A stretch of 64,000 bases of DNA from Candidatus Gastranaerophilales bacterium (GCA_944326115.1 CALVCQ010000001.1:62001-126000), one strand, 5' to 3'; shown: positions 8,678 to 17,423, counted from the stretch's first letter. The notes: a model not told the origin generated them from the letters alone. Numbers and translations: made by a program.

Positions 8678-9553
8678 TTAGACGAATGAAAGAGTCATGT
8701 GTGTCTGCAAACAATCCAATATGCACGCAGCATATTCTTCATGTTTTCCGTAGAAAATATGAGACGCATCGGGAATAACAACTATTTTGTTTTTGTCGGG
8801 ATGTTTGCAGAAGGAATTTATTTTTTCCATAAATACTTTTGCATCTCCTGCAGTAAGGCTGTCTTTTTCTCCTATTACAAATGCACCGTTTATTTTAATA
8901 GAGTAAAGAGAGCCGGTTTCACCTTCACCGCTGATAGCGGGACAGTTTTTCAAGTTGTCAGCATTGTAAAAGCTCAATACCGTCTCGGCGCACATTGGCG
9001 AAAATCCGCCGAATAAAGCCGGAATAATATCTTTGTTGCGTCCTTCCTTAACAAATTCCTGCGCTTGCTTGAGGCATATATCAAGATTCGGCATTACAGT
9101 CCACCAGTAACTTAAATCTATAGGTGCACTTACGATAAAATAATCCACAAAATCATCATCTGTATTGCCGAGGTAATGAATAATTTTGTTCGAACCAAGA
9201 GAATGTCCGGCAAGTACAATTTTTTTAAAACCAAGTTCTTTTGCATACTTTACATAAGCTTCGACATCTTCATAAACAAGGCTGAAATCATCATATACAA
9301 CGCCTGTGTAAAGTTGTTTGCCGGTAGCAAAGTTTGAGTACGCAATGCATGAAAATGCATCCATAGCATGTCCCGCAATAAATGCAATATTGTTTGCACT
9401 CAATAATTCACCGGTTGCACACAACAAATCATTCTGGAATACATTACTGCAGATACCGCTCATCATTATCACTACGGTATCCATCGAATCGTTTCCGTAC
9501 ATGGCTCCTTTCAGTTCCAGCCCTCTGGGGGTATTTACCCGTATTATTTCCAT
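8678..9553 (-). CDS. Alpha/beta hydrolase
   Basis: A 291-residue serine hydrolase fold: strand/turn VVIMMSGICSNVFQNDLLCA near the N-terminus, nucleophile elbow G-H-S-L-G (IVLAGHSLGSNKIIHYLG, about residue 115), and a C-terminal PDASHIFYGKHEEYA holding the likely catalytic His. GAFVIGEKDSLTAGDAKVF carries a likely Asp. It has no signal peptide, so it probably acts in the cytoplasm on an ester or similar small substrate. It is flanked by 18-bp direct repeats and stands alone, so it may be an acquired gene. Confidence 0.8.
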   Translation of the reverse strand: MEIIRVNTPRGLELKGAMYGNDSMDTVVIMMSGICSNVFQNDLLCATGELLSANNIAFIAGHAMDAFSCIAYSNFATGKQLYTGVVYDDFSLVYEDVEAYVKYAKELGFKKIVLAGHSLGSNKIIHYLGNTDDDFVDYFIVSAPIDLSYWWTVMPNLDICLKQAQEFVKEGRNKDIIPALFGGFSPMCAETVLSFYNADNLKNCPAISGEGETGSLYSIKINGAFVIGEKDSLTAGDAKVFMEKINSFCKHPDKNKIVVIPDASHIFYGKHEEYAACILDCLQTHMTLSFV

Positions 9554-9989
9554 GGTGTGGCTCCTGTTTTTATTTAATTCTATTTCTTATGTGCTGCCGG
9601 CAATTATGTAGTGCTTGCTAAAACCGGAGCAGCAGTGAATTTTTACTACAAAATTTTTCAGGCAATTTAGTACCGGTCAAAAAGGCTTTTGCCTGTATCA
9701 ATCTATTTTCGGCTTTTTTGAAAAAAACCGGAAATTCTTTTCTGTATGAAAAAAGAATTTTTAAGCCATCCGATAATTTTTCGTTTTGCACCGTGAATAC
9801 AATTTTCCTATCAGCGGCAAGTCGCATCCGGCGTCTTTTATATTCGCAATAATTTTTTAGAATTCAAATTCATAAATTACCATTGCATTCTATATTTTTA
9901 TTATGAATCGTTATTGAGAAATAGCAAATACTTATAGTGTATATTCAGTTATAGAAATAAGGTATAATTTGTTTGCATGTAAATATTAT
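9554..9989. other. Intergenic region without a convincing gene
   Basis: A 436-bp gap. A minus-strand frame at 9618-9827 lacks a ribosome site and family features. The only structure I trust is the right copy of the 18-bp direct repeat at 9919-9936. Confidence 0.5.
9919..9936. repeat. 18-bp direct repeat, right copy
   Basis: AAATAGCAAATACTTATA, 17 of 18 bases identical to 8631-8648. It ends the roughly 1.3-kb segment carrying the alpha/beta hydrolase gene. Confidence 0.6.
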
Positions 9990-10679
9990 TCACTCAAGCC
10001 ACTCAATTAACGATTTTTTTTCACCAAATTCAAAATTATATTTTTTTTCAAAATCTGAATGAGTTAAAAATTCATAACTTATATTAAAACCAACCGGTTC
10101 CTGTTCAAGACCCAGTTCTTCGACTTTTTTCGAGGACAATTGATTTTTTTCTGCATCCAGTACATTGGAATAGTTTTGTCCTTCAAAGCAGCAAAACGGT
10201 ATTTTGGGGTTTTCGTCTTCTACATTGGCAATTAATCCGAATGTGCGGCAGACAATCCCCCTGTACGGGTAGACAGAACAGCTGTCATTTATTAAAAAGG
10301 GGCAGTCATAAAGAAATTTTTTTCTTGTGTTTTTTTTGCCGTCTGCGCTTTTTTCATTTTGCTGATTTAAATCTTTATTGTTGTTTGATTCAAATGAAGA
10401 TTGTAAAAAATCCTTTTTAGCTTTCAGTATTTTTGTAAGATTATTATTTATCTTTATTTTAGTTTCATCATCCAGCTGCAAGAATCCGTACAAAAGATAC
10501 TGTATTTCTCTGAACGAATACGGGAATTCTGCGTTTTTGCAGCATTTGGCACAGCCCTTTTTACAAAAAATGTAAGGCTTTTGCATCTCAAAAAAAGTTT
10601 CGAGCTTGTTATCCAAAAATTTAAGATAAGCAACATAGTTGTGCACGGGCACACTATTTCCCTGATATTCACCTATCAT
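9990..10679 (-). CDS. YkgJ-type cysteine cluster protein
   Basis: A 229-residue protein with the zinc/iron-chelating cysteine layout of the YkgJ family: FCKKGCAKCCKN (C-x3-C-x2-C-C) near residue 42, and later CPFLINDSCSVYPYRGIVCR, whose P-Y-R-P-like turn before the last Cys is typical. The middle (about 90-125) is lysine/asparagine-rich and looks like a loosely conserved insert. The family is thought to coordinate a metal cluster but its reaction is unknown. It appears monocistronic. Confidence 0.85.
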   Translation of the reverse strand: MIGEYQGNSVPVHNYVAYLKFLDNKLETFFEMQKPYIFCKKGCAKCCKNAEFPYSFREIQYLLYGFLQLDDETKIKINNNLTKILKAKKDFLQSSFESNNNKDLNQQNEKSADGKKNTRKKFLYDCPFLINDSCSVYPYRGIVCRTFGLIANVEDENPKIPFCCFEGQNYSNVLDAEKNQLSSKKVEELGLEQEPVGFNISYEFLTHSDFEKKYNFEFGEKKSLIEWLE

Positions 10680-11211
10680 TGTTGTTTTAAGACCTTTTGT
10701 AACCGTTTCTATTTTAATATTTTAAAATTAATTTGGCAAATAATATTTTATGTAACATATACAATTCAGAAGCCTGAATTTTGAGAGTTTGTCTTCAATC
10801 GTTTGTGTTCAGGAACTTATCAGCCTTGTTTGAGATTTTTATACCGGTAAATTATTTTAAACAGGTCGTATGTAAGATTCTGAAAAAGAACAGGATTTTT
10901 GCTGTTATATACCCGAATGTTTCGGAATAACATATACCTGATGCAGGGGCGTGCTGCCTGCTGCAGAAGTCATAAAATAAAGCAGGTGTCGATGTTTCTT
11001 TTTAGGTGCTTTTGGAGGAGGGAATCAGCAGGAAAAAAGAAATATCCTCTACCTTGCTTTAGAAATTGCAGAGCGTTTGATTTTGTTTGGATGCATTAGG
11101 TGTTTGCTTCAAAGTGACCCTGAAGGAGGTACGGCGAAATCGGAACGAAGAAGTAAATTCCTTATGTATCCTCCATTTTTATTCACTTTTTACATAATAA
11201 ATAGTATCAAT
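10680..11211. other. Intergenic region, no gene recognised
   Basis: About 530 bp before the first 178-bp repeat. It has no reading frame with a ribosome site. GGAGGTAC near 11125 and GTATCCTCC near 11166 form an imperfect inverted repeat. Several G-rich stretches (10940-11100) differ from the AT-rich surroundings and may be decayed coding or repeat sequence. Confidence 0.4.
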
Positions 11212-11389
11212 TTTTCATATTGTCAACTGACTCCGACTACTTGTTGAACCTGTGCAATAAGCAAGTTCAATATTTAACAATAAGTCCGGCACAGTCAACA
11301 AGCGCATGGGGTCACTTCCGTAAAATGCTAGACTCGGCGCCACTCGCACTCCGTGTACCACTCCTACAAGCGAGGTCCCACTCAGACAA
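11212..11389 (+). repeat. 178-bp dispersed repeat, copy A1
   Basis: Identical over its full 178 bp, in inverted orientation, to 55173-55350. It begins TTTTCATATTGTCAACTG and ends CCCACTCAGACAA, and flanking sequences differ at both copies. The 5' half folds into a 14-bp stem: 11240-11247 plus 11250-11255 pair with 11289-11302 around a 2-nt bulge. Related longer elements lie at 27054-27287 and 31165-31720. No transposase is encoded, so it looks like a non-autonomous mobile element. Confidence 0.85.
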
Positions 11390-11582
11390 TATTAAATTTG
11401 TCATTGAATTATGTGACATATACAGAAATAACGTTGGGACAGATACTTTATCCTTTCACAAAACGATACTTAATGGTTTTATTCGGCAGATTGCCCGGCA
11501 TGGCGCTATTTTAAAATTTTTGCGAAATTTGTTATATAAATCTTCAAGAATAGATTATAAACTGCAAAAATAAAATGTTTTA

Positions 11583-12941
11583 TTATTTCAAGATTGAATA
11601 TTCAACAAGCTTTGAAACATCTTTGTTCCAGTCATTTTCCCATTTATTTATTATAACATCTGCGGGTGTAATTCCTTTACAAACAAGTTCCCTTAAGGAT
11701 TCAAGAAGAATCTCCTCTGATTTTCCGTATGATTTAAGACTGTTATAGGATACTTTTACGATTTCTTTTGCAATATCTTTTAGGTGAATATTTTTTATTT
11801 CAAAATCAAGACCGTATTTCGGAGTTTGTTGTCGTAAATATTCAAAATCTTCGTATACAAATGATTTCAGCATGTTTTCAATTTCTTCCATTGCGCTGTC
11901 ATTGTATATAAGCCCTTTCCATAAAGCGGGAACAGCACATATCAGGTCGGATTTTTGATTGTCATGATTTCTTATTTCAATATAACTTTTAAATCTTACA
12001 TCAGTAAAATATAAACTAATATGGGTTTCCCAGTCTTGTTTATTTGCATAAAACCCCTGCCAGCCGTTTTTTAAAAACTGTCTGAAAGTGATATTATCCG
12101 TTTTTATTGCTGTGTTCTTTCCGTCAATATATCTTTCAATAAAAATCATCGGAACATCAAGAAGGACTTGAATATAATCAGCAAAAGAAAAATATGATTC
12201 AAAGACTTTTTTGCTGACAAGTCCGCATCTGTCATTATCTGTTTCCAGCCAGCTTGCCGCTCTGTTTGATTTGTAATTTGTGAGTCTGCCGTTTCTGACC
12301 GGTGAATTTGCAAACATTGCACTTACAATCGGAGATAATTTTAAAGCAAAGGAGAATTTTCTTATTGCGTCATGTTCTGATGAATAGTCAAAACTAGCCT
12401 GTATCCCTGCTGTTTCTCTCATCATAATAAGCGGTTTTTTTGCAACTGACGGAAGATATTTTGTCATATATTCGTATCTTTTTTTGGGGATAATATTTAT
12501 TTCATCATATGTTGAAACAGGCTGTATACCGTATCCTAGCCAGCATATGCCTGGTTTTTGCGCAGCCTCTGCGGTTTCTTTATTGTAAATATCGAGATAT
12601 TTTTTTACATCACAAAGATTTCCCGAAGGAAAAAGACTCAATTCCGTTTGAGAACCTGGTTCCAGTGAAATTATACCGTTTTTATTCGATAACCCCAGAA
12701 GCGCATTATTTTCATATACAGGCAGGGTATTATTTTTTTTATATAACTGTAAAAATTTTACTACATCATAATATGAAGCCGCTGTATAATCATATTTTAC
12801 CGGCAATTTTTCGAATTCAACCCCGGTTTGTTTTTTTGAAACGATTTCAGCTGTTTTTATTCCTGAAAAGAATACTTCAAACAGCTGTTGTTCGTTTGTA
12901 ATAATATTTTCCTGTAATTTTACTTTTGCGTGGTTTAGCAT
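11583..12941 (-). CDS. gshA: Glutamate-cysteine ligase (GCS2/plant-type)
   Basis: A 452-residue enzyme expected to join glutamate and cysteine using ATP, the first step of glutathione synthesis. Visible family features are LEPGSQTELSLFP, PGICWLGYGIQP, MMRETAGIQASFDYSSEHDA, MFANSPVRNGRLTNYKSNRA and the C-terminal RELVCKGITPADVI. This is the plant/proteobacterial GCS2-like type, also used by Cyanobacteria, rather than the E. coli GshA type. It lies 6 bp downstream of a gene resembling glutathione synthetase on the same strand, so both steps are in one operon. A glyoxalase gene faces the pair. Confidence 0.85.
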   Translation of the reverse strand: MLNHAKVKLQENIITNEQQLFEVFFSGIKTAEIVSKKQTGVEFEKLPVKYDYTAASYYDVVKFLQLYKKNNTLPVYENNALLGLSNKNGIISLEPGSQTELSLFPSGNLCDVKKYLDIYNKETAEAAQKPGICWLGYGIQPVSTYDEINIIPKKRYEYMTKYLPSVAKKPLIMMRETAGIQASFDYSSEHDAIRKFSFALKLSPIVSAMFANSPVRNGRLTNYKSNRAASWLETDNDRCGLVSKKVFESYFSFADYIQVLLDVPMIFIERYIDGKNTAIKTDNITFRQFLKNGWQGFYANKQDWETHISLYFTDVRFKSYIEIRNHDNQKSDLICAVPALWKGLIYNDSAMEEIENMLKSFVYEDFEYLRQQTPKYGLDFEIKNIHLKDIAKEIVKVSYNSLKSYGKSEEILLESLRELVCKGITPADVIINKWENDWNKDVSKLVEYSILK

Positions 12942-12947
12942 AATAAT

Positions 12948-13946
12948 TTAACACAACTGTGGTATATTTATTTTGCCCTGTTTCATCTCAATAAGATTAA
13001 TTAATTTTTCCATTAAAATATCCTGAAAACATTCATTATTGTGAGCATTTATTTCTCTGATAAAATAGCACGGACTTGTTACGTTTATTTCCATTATTTT
13101 TCCGTCTGCAACATCCAGCCCTGCCATATACAATTCTACAGCATTTAAATGTTTAGCAATATGCTGTGCCATTTCTTTTTCTTCCGGTGTAAGTTTTGCT
13201 GTTTTAAAATATTTGTCGGAATGCATACTGAATTTGAAATCATCTTTACCTGGAAGTTTTATTATGCATTCATCAAATACATGTTCCCCTGCTATTAATA
13301 TCCTTTTGTCTCCGTATTTTGCTCCCGACAGATACTCCTGAACCATAACCATTGTTCTGCCGTTATTTGTAAGATTTTTTATAATAGCGTTAACATTTTT
13401 TTCTTCTGTATCAAGATAATAAACACCACCGCCAAAACACTGATTTAAAGGTTTTATAATAGCTTTTTTATGTTCTCTTACAAAATCTTTTATATCGTCT
13501 GCATTTGCTGTTACGATATTTCTAGGGGCATATTCTTCAAAATAATTTAAGTGGAATTTTTCATTAAAATTTTTAATTGCAACAGGGTTGTTTATTAACA
13601 CAGTTCTTTCGGAATCCACAAAGTCAAATACGTTGCATGCGTTTATATAATCTATATCTACAGGCGGATCAGGTCGGAAAAATACTATATCAAAATGTTC
13701 TATAATATATTTTTTAGGAGTTTCTTTTCTGTAAAAAATATTATTGTCTTTCAAATATGCTTCATAACAAATTGAAAATGCTGTTTTTCCTTCTGTATAT
13801 AATCCGCTTTTTATTCCGATAAAAACTTCATATTTTCTTTGTAAAAATTCTTTTATAATCCAGAAGTTTGTAACAAGATCATTAAACTCAAAATATTTAA
13901 GTTCCAAATCATCAATAACAAAAAGAATAGATTGTTTTAAAGGCAT
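12948..13946 (-). CDS. gshB: Glutathione synthetase (ATP-grasp)
   Basis: A 332-residue ATP-grasp ligase expected to add glycine to gamma-glutamylcysteine. The N-terminal domain opens with ILFVIDDLELKYFEFNDLV and contains VFFRPDPPVDIDYINACNVF. Catalytic ATP-grasp features follow: IIKPLNQCFGGGVYYLD, VMVQEYLSGAKYGDKRILIA, and the metal site IMEINVTSPCYFIREIN near the end. The R-x-D-P-P and N-V-T-S-P motifs are characteristic of bacterial GshB. It is the first gene of the gshB-gshA operon and diverges from the glyoxalase gene across a 133-bp shared control region. Confidence 0.88.
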   Translation of the reverse strand: MPLKQSILFVIDDLELKYFEFNDLVTNFWIIKEFLQRKYEVFIGIKSGLYTEGKTAFSICYEAYLKDNNIFYRKETPKKYIIEHFDIVFFRPDPPVDIDYINACNVFDFVDSERTVLINNPVAIKNFNEKFHLNYFEEYAPRNIVTANADDIKDFVREHKKAIIKPLNQCFGGGVYYLDTEEKNVNAIIKNLTNNGRTMVMVQEYLSGAKYGDKRILIAGEHVFDECIIKLPGKDDFKFSMHSDKYFKTAKLTPEEKEMAQHIAKHLNAVELYMAGLDVADGKIMEINVTSPCYFIREINAHNNECFQDILMEKLINLIEMKQGKINIPQLC

Positions 13947-14023
13947 AAATTTGCTCCCTATAAAAATATACCAACTAAAGTAAAAATTACAATGATATAA
14001 TATGATTAAGACAAAAGATTATT

Positions 14024-14038
14024 CTCATAGTACATGAG
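14024..14038. promoter_or_regulatory. Small inverted repeat in the gshB/glyoxalase divergent region
   Basis: CTCAT-AGTAC-ATGAG is a perfect 5-bp inverted repeat within the intergenic region between gshB and the glyoxalase gene. It could be an operator acting on one or both genes, but arms this short occur by chance. Confidence 0.3.
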
Positions 14039-14079
14039 TATGAACCAATTTTATTTATTATTTGCAAAAAGGAGAGATT

Positions 14080-14460
14080 ATGAAAATATTACATGCAATG
14101 ATAAGAGTAAAAGATATAGATAAGTCTATGAAGTTTTATACAGAACTTTTGGGACTCAAAAAAACTCATGAAATCAAGCTCGAAGACAGCATTCTTCATT
14201 TTTTAAAAGGAGAAGATTCCGATTTTGAAATAGAACTTACTCAAAATTTTGAAAATCCTGAAAACGGTTATATAAACGGAAATGCCTTCGGTCATTTTGC
14301 TGTAGAAACAAAAGATATGGCGGAATTTGACAAAAAAATAAAAGATTTTGGCATCGAGTATTTGTATGAACCGTTTGTTATGAGTGAAGCTGATTCAAAA
14401 ATCGCTTTTATAAAAGACCCTGACGGCAACGAAATTGAAATTATACAAAAACTCGGATAG
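14080..14460 (+). CDS. gloA: Glyoxalase I (lactoylglutathione lyase)
   Basis: I use the ATG at 14080, preceded by AAAAGGAGAG, which gives 126 residues. This matches the single-domain bacterial enzyme that converts the methylglyoxal-glutathione adduct to lactoylglutathione. The expected metal ligands of the VOC fold are in place: H5 (KILHAMIRV), E52 (IELTQNF), H72 (AFGHFAVE) and E120 (NEIEIIQ). Facing gshB-gshA, it suggests a local glutathione-based methylglyoxal defence. A different VOC activity is possible, but the spacing of all four ligands favours GloA. Confidence 0.85.
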   Translation: MKILHAMIRVKDIDKSMKFYTELLGLKKTHEIKLEDSILHFLKGEDSDFEIELTQNFENPENGYINGNAFGHFAVETKDMAEFDKKIKDFGIEYLYEPFVMSEADSKIAFIKDPDGNEIEIIQKLG

Positions 14461-14609
14461 TTATTAGTACAGTATGGCAGGTGCACGTGGCAGAGTCTTT
14501 TCACAAATTTTCTCTGACAAATTATAAAAATACTATGATGACGAAAATTTTAACTACTCCTTAATGCATTCGGCTGATAGTTTTTATAAGGGTTTTATTT
14601 GTATGCAAG

Positions 14610-15734
14610 TTAAATATTCTCTTTAATAAACCCGCTGATTTTTTTCAGACCTTGCTGTAAAACCTGAGGATTTTTGCAGTATCCTATTCTGAAACAATTT
14701 TCTTCTTCAAAACAGAAACCGGGTGTTAAAAATACTCCTTTTTCTTTTGCAAGCCTGCAGCACAACTCTTTTGACGGAATATCATAATCATAGTCAATAA
14801 GGGCTGTTGTTCCTGCAGATGGTTGTATATAACTGAAATGAAATTCGTTTTTTACCCAGTCGTCAAGTATATAAAGACATTCTGTTATAATTTTTTTGTT
14901 TCGGTTTACAATCTTATCCGCATTTTTAACCGCAAGGGCAGCAATTGTTTCATCAGTTATAGAACAAGAAATCATATTGTATTCACGGTGATGAAAACAT
15001 TTTTCTATGATTTCTTTATTTTTTGATGCAATCCATCCCAGCCGCAAACCTGCAAGCGAAAATACTTTTGACATAGAACACACGCTGATTCCTCTGTCAT
15101 AAATATCCGCCATAGACGGTATTTCAATATCTCTTTGATTCAGACCCCTGTATACTTCATCACTTAGAACGTACACTCCTTTTTCATCGGCAATTTCTGC
15201 TATCCGCTCCAGCATATCAGACGGAATAACCGCACCTGTCGGATTATTCGGGTTGTTTATGCAAATAAGTTTTGTATTATCCGTAACAAGACTTTTCAAT
15301 TCGTTTATGTCCGGCAAAAAATTGTTTTCTCTGCGGAGTTTTAAAAGTTTTACTTTTGCACCGAATGAAGCAGGTATGGAATAGAGCTGTTGATATGTCG
15401 GAATGACGGAAACTACGCTGTCAGACGGTTCTATAAGCGAATAAAAAACCAGATGATTTGCACCGGCTGCACCTATTGTTGTAATAATATTCTCCGGCGG
15501 TATTGTATTATAAAATTTAGAAATACCTTCTCTTAGTTCCTGTGCCCCTTTTATATGACCGTATCCCTGCTTCTGTTTACACAAATTATTTATAAAATCA
15601 AATTTGTCCGTATCGCACAATGCAAAAAGCTCATTAAAAGATAAATTTTGCACCGTTGTATTTGCAAGATCATATATTGAGTATTTTTCATACTCATTCA
15701 TCCAATCTTCTACTTTAAATTGAGCAATATTCAT
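14610..15734 (-). CDS. PLP-dependent class I/II aminotransferase
   Basis: A 374-residue fold-type I enzyme. ICINNPNNPTGAVIP (about 157-171) binds the substrate carboxylate and cofactor, SDEVYR has the Asp that holds the PLP ring nitrogen (D192), and SMSKVFSLAGLRLGW has the Schiff-base lysine K223. The substrate cannot be read from the sequence. It starts 7 bp after the CoA-activase-like gene on the same strand, so the two are probably co-transcribed. That pairing hints at amino acid fermentation, but this is inference. Confidence 0.88.
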   Translation of the reverse strand: MNIAQFKVEDWMNEYEKYSIYDLANTTVQNLSFNELFALCDTDKFDFINNLCKQKQGYGHIKGAQELREGISKFYNTIPPENIITTIGAAGANHLVFYSLIEPSDSVVSVIPTYQQLYSIPASFGAKVKLLKLRRENNFLPDINELKSLVTDNTKLICINNPNNPTGAVIPSDMLERIAEIADEKGVYVLSDEVYRGLNQRDIEIPSMADIYDRGISVCSMSKVFSLAGLRLGWIASKNKEIIEKCFHHREYNMISCSITDETIAALAVKNADKIVNRNKKIITECLYILDDWVKNEFHFSYIQPSAGTTALIDYDYDIPSKELCCRLAKEKGVFLTPGFCFEEENCFRIGYCKNPQVLQQGLKKISGFIKENI

Positions 15735-15740
15735 ATAAAT

Positions 15741-16877
15741 TTATTTAGCAGAAGAAGCTGCAAGTTCCTGTTCTTTTTTTCTTTTGCGTCTTCTCATTAA
15801 ATCTACAAAAGCTTCAAGACGTGTAATATATCCTGCCTTTCCGGATTGCTCGTCCATTATCAACGGCAGTATCGGTATCTCACAATCCTCTCGCATTGCC
15901 GGAAAAAAGTTCTGCGACATAATCTCAGGCATACAGGTAAACGGGCTGATGTGTATAATTCCGTCTTTTCCTTTTTCGTTTGCATAAACAATGTCAGAAA
16001 CACATTCTAAAGAATCACCGCCGATATCTCTTGAAAGATACGGTTTTGCAAGTCTAAAAGCACGTTCCAGATGGGTTTCTCCTTTGACAAACATTTTTGG
16101 GATAATTGCATCACGCAAAAAGCTTGATACAGTCAAAGTTCTTCTTGTCTGTACTCCCATTTTGCCAAGTTCTCGTTCTATATTTTGATTTGAAAAAGGA
16201 TCCTGTACAAGATAAATTTCTCCCGTTAAATCCACCTGCAATACATCTCTTTTAGTATCAATTTCTACTTTTTGCATCATTGCTTTGGCTTCTTTTTCCG
16301 CCTTTTTTAGCTCACGGTAATGATTTGCTTCATAAATAAGTTTCATACCCCTTTTAAATGCTTTTTCAGCATCTCCGACCCTTATTTCTCTTGCTCTGTA
16401 ATATGAAAGCATTGTCTCCATTCTGTCTGTTGCAAAGACTTTTCTGAAAGCAAAAACAATTGCTCTGATTATTGTAATTGGATTTTTTACGCCTGTAAGC
16501 TGTGTAAGAAATCGAAACATTCCTTTTACGCCGTCATATAACTGCAATTCAATATAATTGGCATGATAGCCCATATCTTCAAGTGTATTCTGAATACCGG
16601 CTCCATATTCTCCAAGACGGCAAATACCAGGCGATGAAATCATTGCAACATAATCGGCTCCGCCCTCGATGGCTTCGATAAAATTGCCCAGTATTAGTTT
16701 ATATGGCAAACATATAGATTCAGGGCTGTTTTTTGTACCGAGAGACAATGTCCTTTTACTGGTATACGGCGGAATATAAGGTTCTACTCCCAACCTTCTT
16801 AAGGCTGAACCCCAGGCAACATAAATATTCCCCATGTGAGGAAATGCAACTTTAATTTTTTTCTTATTCTTTGACAT
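15741..16877 (-). CDS. Acyl-CoA dehydratase activase-related protein (DUF2229-like)
   Basis: The ATG at 16877 is chosen because AAGGGAG lies just upstream; the frame extends seven codons further without a site. The 378-residue protein has IKVAFPHMGNIYVAWGSALR, NSPESICLPYKLILGNFIEA and ISSPGICRLGEYGAGIQNTL, a pattern seen in proteins related to the 2-hydroxyglutaryl-CoA dehydratase activator and its companion subunit. Cysteines in ESICLPYK and PGICRLG could ligate an iron-sulfur cluster. It is the first gene of a pair with the aminotransferase. The exact reaction is unknown. Confidence 0.7.
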   Translation of the reverse strand: MSKNKKKIKVAFPHMGNIYVAWGSALRRLGVEPYIPPYTSKRTLSLGTKNSPESICLPYKLILGNFIEAIEGGADYVAMISSPGICRLGEYGAGIQNTLEDMGYHANYIELQLYDGVKGMFRFLTQLTGVKNPITIIRAIVFAFRKVFATDRMETMLSYYRAREIRVGDAEKAFKRGMKLIYEANHYRELKKAEKEAKAMMQKVEIDTKRDVLQVDLTGEIYLVQDPFSNQNIERELGKMGVQTRRTLTVSSFLRDAIIPKMFVKGETHLERAFRLAKPYLSRDIGGDSLECVSDIVYANEKGKDGIIHISPFTCMPEIMSQNFFPAMREDCEIPILPLIMDEQSGKAGYITRLEAFVDLMRRRKRKKEQELAASSAK

Positions 16878-17036
16878 AGTCTCCCTTTGCCTTTTCAAAT
16901 CTGTGTAAAATATTTTAAATACAGCTTAATATATTCAATTATATCCTAAAATAAATTGTTTGAAGAAAATTATTAAAGAAATTTAAGTCTGTTTTTATTT
17001 TTAGTGATATACTATATTTGTTGATTGTTTCCCTGC

Positions 17037-17108
17037 AGCGGCATCGTCTAGGGGTCAGGATAGCAGATTCTCATTCTGTTGACACGGGTTCAAATCCCGT
17101 TGCCGCCG
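17037..17108 (+). tRNA. tRNA-Glu (anticodon CTC)
   Basis: The segment folds as a tRNA: acceptor AGCGGCA with TGCCGCC, D-arm GTCT...GGAT, anticodon stem GCAGA/TCTGT with loop TTCTCAT (anticodon CTC, reads GAG), and T-arm ACGGG-TTCAAAT-CCCGT. The first acceptor pair would be A1-C72, a mismatch, while the other six pair. CCA is not encoded. A tandem array copying its 3' end and an inverted piece of its T-arm follows at once. Confidence 0.88.
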
Positions 17109-17376
17109 TGCTTTTAAAATATATTCATTTGAACCCGTGTCACACGGGCTAATCTGAAATCGCAAGCTGACGCTCGCTCAGTCCCGTTGCCGCCGTGTTT
17201 TTAAAATATATTCATTTGAACCCGTGTCACACGGACTAATCTGAAATCGCAAGCTGACGCTCGCTCAGTCCCGTTGCCGCCGTGCTTTTAAAATATATTC
17301 ATTTGAACCCGTGTCATACACGGACTAATCGGAAATCGCAAGCAGACGCTCGCTCAGTCCCGTTGCCGCCGTGTTT
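17096..17376 (+). repeat. Tandem array of 87-89 bp units attached to the 3' end of tRNA-Glu
   Basis: Units start at 17096, 17183 and 17270 (periods 87, 87, 89), with a partial fourth from 17359. Each begins with the last part of the tRNA (CCCGTTGCCGCCGTG), continues with an AT-rich stretch, then a 16-nt inverted copy of the tRNA T-arm (ATTTGAACCCGTGTCA, antisense to 17081-17096), a CCCGTG/CACGGG hairpin, and a palindromic block with GCAAGC...GCTCGC. Small differences between units (C/T, G/A, a 2-nt insertion) show the array is not freshly made. Confidence 0.9.
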
Positions 17377-17423
17377 TTAACTTTCGATTTGTCATATACA
17401 ATTATATAAAATTGGCATTCCTT

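Noticed and set aside
9618-9827. 69-codon minus-strand frame after the hydrolase region
   Set aside because: No ribosome site, no recognisable motif, and composition like the surrounding non-coding DNA.
11220-11573. 117-codon plus-strand frame over the first 178-bp repeat
   Set aside because: Its first 56 codons are the repeat itself; the frame has no ribosome site and continues into unrelated sequence. The same frame start in copy A2 ends differently, so it is a by-product of the repeat.
17096-17376. CRISPR array at the tandem repeats
   Set aside because: Units are 87-89 bp and nearly identical throughout, with no constant-repeat/variable-spacer pattern and no cas genes.
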